10,591 nt of DNA, taken from contig PACY01000042.1 in assembly GCA_002700405.1 (NCBI GenBank), positions 9,785 to 20,375 on the forward strand. The letters run 5' to 3'. Source of the stretch: Flavobacteriaceae bacterium (lineage in GTDB: Bacteria; Bacteroidota; Bacteroidia; Flavobacteriales; Flavobacteriaceae). Of this stretch, positions 6,464-10,591 are shown one piece after another. How positions within the stretch are numbered: the stretch's first letter is position 1; every line of letters begins with the position of its first letter. The notes under the pieces are model-generated. The model had not been told where the DNA came from. It was given only the letters and a program-made list of their open reading frames with translations, and ran no database searches. Position numbers and translations under genes: made by a program.

Positions 6464-7123
6464 ATGAGAAAAAACCAGCCTTCACAAACAACGATAATAG
6501 GCGGAGTAATAACAATTTTTATAGTTTTATTTTCTTTAATTGTTATGATGCCTAAGCCTTCAATATCTAATACAAAAAAAATTGTGCTTATAGGAGACTC
6601 AATAACTGAGTCTTGGAAAGGATATAGCCCCGAGTTTTTTGCTGAGAACCCTTATTTAATAAATAAAGGTGTTAGTGGAGAAACTACCCCGCAAATACTA
6701 GGAAGATTTAATGACGATGTGATTTCCTTAAGCCCAGAGGCTGTAATTATTCTTGCTGGAATAAATGATATTGCACAAAACACTGGCTATATAAGTGTTT
6801 CTGAGATCTTTGCCAACATAATTAATATGGTGGAAATATCACACAGCAATAATATAACGCCAATCTTGTGTTCTGTTCTTCCTGCTAGCAAAATAGCTTG
6901 GAGGCCTGATATTAAGTCTGCAAATCTTGTCATTGAGCTTAATGAAAAGCTTAAAGGTTATTGCATAGAAAACAACATGGTTTATGTAGACTATTTTTCT
7001 TCAATGGTTGGTGAAAAAAAAGAGCTTAGATCAGACCTAACCTATGATGGAGTCCATCCAGATAAAAAGGGTTATTTAATTATGGAAAAAATACTATTAG
7101 AAACTATTCAAAAAAAACTTTAA
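6464..7123 (+). CDS. Membrane-anchored SGNH/GDSL-family hydrolase
   Basis: A 219-residue protein. Residues 1-10 are polar, then residues 11-29 form one hydrophobic segment (IIGGVITIFIVLFSLIVMM), a signal anchor placing the rest in the periplasm or at the cell surface. The SGNH blocks are all visible: IVLIGDSITES (Ser46 nucleophile), NKGVSGETT (Gly72, oxyanion hole), LAGINDIAQN (Asn101), and YDGVHPDKKGY (Asp195 and His198). It is therefore a predicted esterase/lipase or carbohydrate deacetylase-type enzyme; the substrate cannot be inferred. The ATG at 6464 lies just after the phased A-tract array and has an A-rich leader with no Shine-Dalgarno. It heads a run of three exported-protein genes. 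Confidence 0.9.
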   Translation: MRKNQPSQTTIIGGVITIFIVLFSLIVMMPKPSISNTKKIVLIGDSITESWKGYSPEFFAENPYLINKGVSGETTPQILGRFNDDVISLSPEAVIILAGINDIAQNTGYISVSEIFANIINMVEISHSNNITPILCSVLPASKIAWRPDIKSANLVIELNEKLKGYCIENNMVYVDYFSSMVGEKKELRSDLTYDGVHPDKKGYLIMEKILLETIQKKL

Positions 7124-7128
7124 ATTTG
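7097..7128 (+). promoter_or_regulatory. Candidate internal promoter before the DUF2911 gene
   Basis: TAAATTTG at 7121-7128 matches the Bacteroidota -7 consensus TAnnTTTG exactly, and TTA at 7097-7099 is a two-of-three -33 match with a 21-base spacer. The -7 element begins on the stop codon of the SGNH hydrolase gene, and the DUF2911 start codon is 22 bases further. It could drive DUF2911 and the amidohydrolase separately from the upstream gene. A chance match is possible in such AT-rich sequence. Confidence 0.35.
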
Positions 7129-7150
7129 CTTTCTACTAAAATCAAATAAA

Positions 7151-7690
7151 ATGAAATATCTTAAAGTTATTGCTCTAATTATTATTGTAGCTGTTGGGTC
7201 TATGGTGCTTTATGTGTCTTTGACTCCGCCAAAAAGCCCCTTAAGTACTGTAACTTATGAGTCTGAGCTATACAATTTAGAGGTTGTATATAGCAGGCCG
7301 TACAAAAAAGGCAGATTAATTTTCGGGAGCAAAGAGAATGAAGCGCTTGTCCCTTATGGAAGTTATTGGAGGACAGGGGCAAACGCCGCCACTACCTTTA
7401 TGACTGGGAGTGACATTGAGTTTGGAGGAAAGCAAATTTCTGCAGGAAAATATCGGCTTTATTCTGTTCCTGATAGTAAATCGTGGTTAGTTTCCTTAAA
7501 TTCTGAATCAGACAAGTATTTTGCAATAATGGACCCAGATAAGTCCAAAGACATTTTAGAAATAGAAATAAGCTCTTCTAAAACAGAAAACGTAGTCGAG
7601 CAGCTAACCTTTGCTTTTTCTAATGACTCTACTGGGGTTAGTTTAAATCTAAGGTGGGACACTACATTAATCTCAATTCCTATTAAATAG
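7151..7690 (+). CDS. DUF2911 family exported/anchored protein
   Basis: A 179-residue protein. Residues 5-26 are a hydrophobic stretch (KVIALIIIVAVGSMVLYV), a signal anchor or uncleaved signal peptide. The soluble part has the DUF2911 hallmarks: LEVVYSRPYKKGRLIFG, LVPYGSYWRTGANAATTF (about 65-83), IEFGGKQISAGKYRLYSVP, and a C-terminal LNLRWDTTLISIPI strand. The family is common in Bacteroidota and has no established biochemical role; a beta-sandwich fold outside the cytoplasm is likely. The start ATG has the A-rich leader CAAATAAA. The stop TAG overlaps the GTG start of the next gene by one base, so these two proteins are translationally coupled and may act on the same process. Confidence 0.87.
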   Translation: MKYLKVIALIIIVAVGSMVLYVSLTPPKSPLSTVTYESELYNLEVVYSRPYKKGRLIFGSKENEALVPYGSYWRTGANAATTFMTGSDIEFGGKQISAGKYRLYSVPDSKSWLVSLNSESDKYFAIMDPDKSKDILEIEISSSKTENVVEQLTFAFSNDSTGVSLNLRWDTTLISIPIK

Positions 7691-8841
7691 TGTTAAAATT
7701 TATATCCATTAAAAACATTTTTAAAGTTCTCGCTTCAATAGCGGTTATTACCATGGCTATATATACAGCTTTGGATATAGTTGAAAATAAAAGAAATATA
7801 ATGAGTTTTGAAGATTATGAGCCTGTTTCAACATTAAATGTTGAGGGAGATCAGGTTTATAGTGCAAAATTTCCTTTTATTGATGTTCATAGTCATCAAT
7901 GGGATATGCCATTAAAAGACCTGAATAAATTAGCAAAGGAAATGGATGATCTAAATATGGGCTACCTTATTAATCTTAGCGGCTCAGGTTTTGGCCCTCA
8001 ATCTGCAAAAGACCTTTATTTTAATCAATCAATGAAAAACATTAAAGAAAATCAGCCAGAAAGGTTTGGGTTGTTTGTAAATGTTGATTTTGAATCTATT
8101 GATGATGTGAACTATGGGGAGACTCAGGCAAATATCATTAAGGATGCTGTTGCTAAAGGTGCAATTGGTCTTAAAATATATAAATCTCTAGGATTAAGAA
8201 ACAAAGACTCCAGTGGAAACCGCATAGCTGTAGATGACCCTAGGCTAGATCCTATTTGGGATATTTGTGGAAAGCTTGGTGTTCCTGTTTTAATACATTC
8301 TGCAGACCCATTCCAGTTTTGGTTAAAAAAAGACAATAAAAATGAGCGATGGTTTGAGTTAAAAGAAAAACCTAACAGATATTATGCTGAGTCTAGTTTT
8401 ATTCCTCCTTTTCAGGAAATTATTCAAGAGCAACATAATATTTTTAAAAAACACCCAAAAACTACATTTATTAATGCTCATCTTGGATGGATGGCTAATG
8501 ACCTAGAGAAGCTAGGAAAGCATTTAGATGAATATCCGAATGTAATGACAGAGTTTGGCGCTGTCATTGCAGAGCTTGGGAGACAGCCAAAAACAGCAAG
8601 ACAGTTTTTTATAGATTATCAGGACAGAATCTTGTTTGGAAAGGATCTTTATAAAAAAGAAGAGTATTACACTTACTTTAGAGTATTAGAGTCTGATGAT
8701 GAGTACTTTGATTATTTTAGAAAAAGGCATGCTTTCTGGAAAATGTATGGGTTAAATCTTCCTGATTCTGTGCTTAAAAAAATATACTATGAAAACGCCC
8801 TTAAACTCTTCCCAAAAATATCAAAAAACTTGTTTAAATAG
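7690..8841 (+). CDS. Membrane-anchored amidohydrolase (amidohydrolase 2 / COG2159-like TIM-barrel hydrolase)
   Basis: A 383-residue protein starting at GTG 7690, overlapping the previous stop by one base. Residues 10-27 (FKVLASIAVITMAIYTAL) are an N-terminal hydrophobic anchor; an internal ATG at codon 22 would cut this segment, so the GTG is preferred. The metallo-hydrolase core begins at FPFIDVHSHQWD (Asp65, His67, His69). Further ligands expected for this superfamily are seen as PVLIHSADPFQFW (His203), FINAHLGWMAND (His264) and RILFGKDLY (Asp319). GLKIYKSLGL (around Lys162) is also typical of this group, as is the ELGRQPKTARQFF segment. It is a predicted periplasmic metal-dependent hydrolase or decarboxylase; the substrate is unknown. 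Confidence 0.85.
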   Translation: MLKFISIKNIFKVLASIAVITMAIYTALDIVENKRNIMSFEDYEPVSTLNVEGDQVYSAKFPFIDVHSHQWDMPLKDLNKLAKEMDDLNMGYLINLSGSGFGPQSAKDLYFNQSMKNIKENQPERFGLFVNVDFESIDDVNYGETQANIIKDAVAKGAIGLKIYKSLGLRNKDSSGNRIAVDDPRLDPIWDICGKLGVPVLIHSADPFQFWLKKDNKNERWFELKEKPNRYYAESSFIPPFQEIIQEQHNIFKKHPKTTFINAHLGWMANDLEKLGKHLDEYPNVMTEFGAVIAELGRQPKTARQFFIDYQDRILFGKDLYKKEEYYTYFRVLESDDEYFDYFRKRHAFWKMYGLNLPDSVLKKIYYENALKLFPKISKNLFK

Positions 8842-8974
8842 TTCTAAATCTCCTTCTTTCGTTCCAAAAGATTCTTAGACCATTACCCATATAATTTTTA
8901 GACTTAGTCCTGTCGTTAAACTCATTTCTAATTGAATTTAATTGTGTGTTTCCGTTGTCTTGTTCTATTCTCAT
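8834..8974 (-). CDS. Possible small basic protein of 46 residues
   Basis: A short open frame runs from ATG at 8974 to TAA at 8836-8834. It begins MRIEQDNGNTQLNSIRNEFN and ends in a strongly basic, aromatic tail GLRIFWNERRRFRTI; eight of 46 residues are arginine. The start codon has an A-rich leader (AAACACAATAAACA), the usual initiation context in this phylum. It converges with the amidohydrolase and overlaps its last 8 bases. No family is recognised. Supporting points are balanced, protein-like composition and leader; against it is the short length, for which a chance open frame is quite possible. The frame fills about half of the otherwise gene-free stretch 8842-9118. Confidence 0.45.
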   Translation of the reverse strand: MRIEQDNGNTQLNSIRNEFNDRTKSKNYMGNGLRIFWNERRRFRTI

Positions 8975-9014
8975 TGTTTATTGTGTTTACTACCAATTTA
9001 TACACAAAATCTAT

Positions 9015-9027
9015 GCCAATATATGGC
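9015..9027. promoter_or_regulatory. Short inverted repeat GCCA-N5-TGGC in a divergent intergenic region
   Basis: GCCAATATATGGC has perfect four-base arms around ATATA. It lies between the possible small gene (start 8974, minus) and the BNR gene (start 9119, plus), where an operator could act. The arms are short and do not extend, so this may be chance. No exact TAnnTTTG promoter is seen in 8975-9118; the closest is TATATTTTG at 9049-9057, with one extra T. Confidence 0.2.
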
Positions 9028-9118
9028 GTGTGATTAGATATTTTAAATTATATTTTGGGGTTTTAAATATTTTTTATAATTTATATCCCAACGGACTAAT
9101 AATTAAACTTAAATTTTT

Positions 9119-10591
9119 ATGAAAAACAAGAAACTATCTCTGGTTTCTATTATACTTCTATTCTCATTTTTTGTGAGTCTAGCTCAAGGGCCTAGAGGGC
9201 CTAGAGGGCCTAGAGGAGGGATAGATAAAGGGCCAGAAAAAACAGGAATTGCTTCTGCATTAAACGGATTTCAATTTAGAAGCATTGGGCCAGCATTTAT
9301 GTCAGGTAGAATATCTGATATAGCGATTGACCCAAACAACGAAAACATATGGTATGTAGCTGTTGCATCTGGCGGAGCATGGAAAACTGAAAACGCAGGG
9401 ACAACATGGCAGCCGCTAACAGACAGCCAGCCTTTCTTTGCTACAGGATGTGTGACCATAGACCCTAATAACTCTGCATCTATTTGGCTTGGAACAGGAG
9501 AAAATGTTGGAGGGAGGCATATAGGGGTTGGTCATGGTATTTATCACAGTATGGACGGTGGCAAGTCCTGGAAAGACATGGGTCTGAAAAAATCAGAACA
9601 TATTTCAAAAATAATAGTACACCCTGACAACTCTAAGGTTATTTGGGTTGCATCACAAGGCCCTTTATGGAGTCCTGGTGGTGATAGAGGTTTATACAAA
9701 AGTACTGATGGCGGAAAAACCTGGAGAAATACTTTGGAAATTAACGAGTGGACTGGTATTACGGAACTAGTAATTGATCCAACAAACCCAGATATTTTAT
9801 ATGCTGCCAGCTGGCAAAAGCACAGAAATGTGGCAGCCCTAATAGATGGTGGTCCAGGAACAACTTTATATAAAAGTGTCGACGGCGGAGATACTTGGTC
9901 AAAAATAAACAAAGGACTTCCTAGATCTAATATGGGTAAAATTGGGCTTGCCATATCTCCAATGGATCCAACAGTTTTATATGCTGCTATCGAACTAGAT
10001 CGTAGAAAAGGTGCTGTTTATCGCACTTCGAATAGCGGTGGTAGTTGGACAAAAATGTCTGACACTGTTTCTGGCGGAACAGGACCTCATTACTATCAAG
10101 AGCTGATTGCTTCTCCACACAAATTTGATATGATATATTTAATGAACGTGAGAGTGCTAGTCTCGGAAGATGGTGGTAAAACATTTTACACTATGACTGA
10201 GTCAAACAAACATTCTGACAATCATTCATTAACTTTTAAAGAGGATGACCCAAACTATCTATTGATGGGGACAGATGGGGGGATTTATGAATCCTTTGAC
10301 AATTCTAAAAACTGGAAATACGTCGCAAATCTTCCGTTAACTCAGTTTTATAAATTGGCTGTTGATGATGCTGAGCCTTTTTATAATATTTATGGGGGGA
10401 CGCAGGACAACAACACGCAAGGAGGGCCTTCTAGAACATTTAAAAGAAATGGTATTACTAACAGCGACTGGTATGTTGTTCTTGGCGGTGATGGACATCA
10501 GCCTGCCACAGAACCAGGCAATCCTGACATAGTTTATGCGCAATCTCAGCAAGGATATATCAATAGAATTGATATGACTAATGGTGAGGCT
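9119..10591 (+). CDS. Secreted BNR/Asp-box (sortilin/VPS10-like beta-propeller) protein, N-terminal part
   Basis: The frame is open from ATG 9119 to the window edge, giving the first 491 residues. A signal peptide is clear: basic MKNKK, hydrophobic LSLVSIILLFSFFVSLA, cleavage near residue 22-23. A (GPR)3 tract follows. The body is a beta-propeller with repeated Asp-box/BNR motifs: TENAGTTW (90-97), SMDGGKSW (144-151), STDGGKTW (195-202), SVDGGDTW (253-260), TSNSGGSW (303-310), SEDGGKTF (349-356) and a degenerate SFDNSKNW (392-399). Family members in Bacteroidota are usually around 1,000 residues, so about half is missing here and any T9SS sorting domain would lie beyond the window. They are often annotated as glycosyl hydrolase (sialidase-like) or sortilin proteins, but Asp boxes are structural, so enzymatic activity is not shown. 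Confidence 0.9.
   Translation, partial: MKNKKLSLVSIILLFSFFVSLAQGPRGPRGPRGGIDKGPEKTGIASALNGFQFRSIGPAFMSGRISDIAIDPNNENIWYVAVASGGAWKTENAGTTWQPLTDSQPFFATGCVTIDPNNSASIWLGTGENVGGRHIGVGHGIYHSMDGGKSWKDMGLKKSEHISKIIVHPDNSKVIWVASQGPLWSPGGDRGLYKSTDGGKTWRNTLEINEWTGITELVIDPTNPDILYAASWQKHRNVAALIDGGPGTTLYKSVDGGDTWSKINKGLPRSNMGKIGLAISPMDPTVLYAAIELDRRKGAVYRTSNSGGSWTKMSDTVSGGTGPHYYQELIASPHKFDMIYLMNVRVLVSEDGGKTFYTMTESNKHSDNHSLTFKEDDPNYLLMGTDGGIYESFDNSKNWKYVANLPLTQFYKLAVDDAEPFYNIYGGTQDNNTQGGPSRTFKRNGITNSDWYVVLGGDGHQPATEPGNPDIVYAQSQQGYINRIDMTNGEA
9188..9214 (+). repeat. In-frame 9-bp tandem repeat encoding (Gly-Pro-Arg)3
   Basis: The unit GGGCCTAGA occurs three times in perfect tandem (9188-9196, 9197-9205, 9206-9214) and is followed by GGAGGG. 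It encodes three Gly-Pro-Arg triplets at residues 24-32, immediately after the predicted signal peptide cleavage site. Identical codons in each copy point to recent duplication by slippage. The 9-bp unit means copy-number change keeps the reading frame. Confidence 0.9.

Noticed and set aside
6312..6515. 67-residue minus-strand frame rich in Phe, with repeated 'FxxFLVIFWPF' segments
   Set aside because: It is the reverse-strand reading of the A-tract array (TTTTT read as Phe), antisense to the end of ribE and the start of the SGNH gene; the apparent membrane protein is low-complexity artefact.
9544..9954. 136-residue minus-strand open frame
   Set aside because: It lies entirely antisense to the BNR-repeat gene; its proline/serine-rich repeats mirror the Asp-box codons of the real gene.

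Overview
The window is about 10.6 kb of AT-rich DNA that reads as a marine Flavobacteriia/Bacteroidota chromosome. Evidence: a type IX secretion (T9SS) C-terminal sorting domain at the left edge, the gene cluster pdxA–DUF177–rpmF–accB–accC with a divergent riboflavin synthase, A-rich translation leaders instead of Shine-Dalgarno sites, and a few exact TAnnTTTG promoter elements. A large secreted BNR/sortilin-type protein at the right edge fits the same group. No rRNA, tRNA, IS element, CRISPR array or phage gene was seen.

Layout. (1) 1-152: the C-terminal end of a T9SS cargo protein, convergent with the next block. (2) 207-5721, minus strand: a housekeeping block, read 5'->3' as pdxA (vitamin B6), DUF177/YceD, rpmF (ribosomal L32), a secreted histidine phosphatase, accB and accC (acetyl-CoA carboxylase), then a saccharopine/lysine dehydrogenase-like gene. 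(3) 5783-8841, plus strand: riboflavin synthase, then three short-spaced genes for membrane-anchored or exported proteins (SGNH hydrolase, DUF2911 protein, amidohydrolase). (4) 8834-8974, minus strand: a possible 46-residue basic protein. (5) 9119 to the right edge: the first 491 residues of a BNR-repeat secreted protein.

The most unusual signal is a pair of roughly 100-bp arrays, at 3216-3323 and 6356-6454. Each holds 10 to 11 A-tracts of 4 to 6 adenines, spaced 10 or 11 bp apart (mean about 10.2 and 10.3 bp), which is the DNA helical repeat. The short spacers differ between arrays while the A-tract phase is kept. Such DNA should be strongly curved. One array lies just upstream of accB; the other begins inside the last codons of ribE and runs to the SGNH hydrolase start. 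They look like members of one element family built for DNA shape rather than for a specific sequence. A second oddity is that fabH, usually found between rpmF and accB in this phylum, is absent; a secreted phosphatase plus the first array occupy its place.

Functionally, the minus block supplies fatty-acid precursor synthesis, B6 synthesis and ribosome assembly. The plus block makes riboflavin and then a set of envelope-facing hydrolases whose substrates cannot be read from the sequence.
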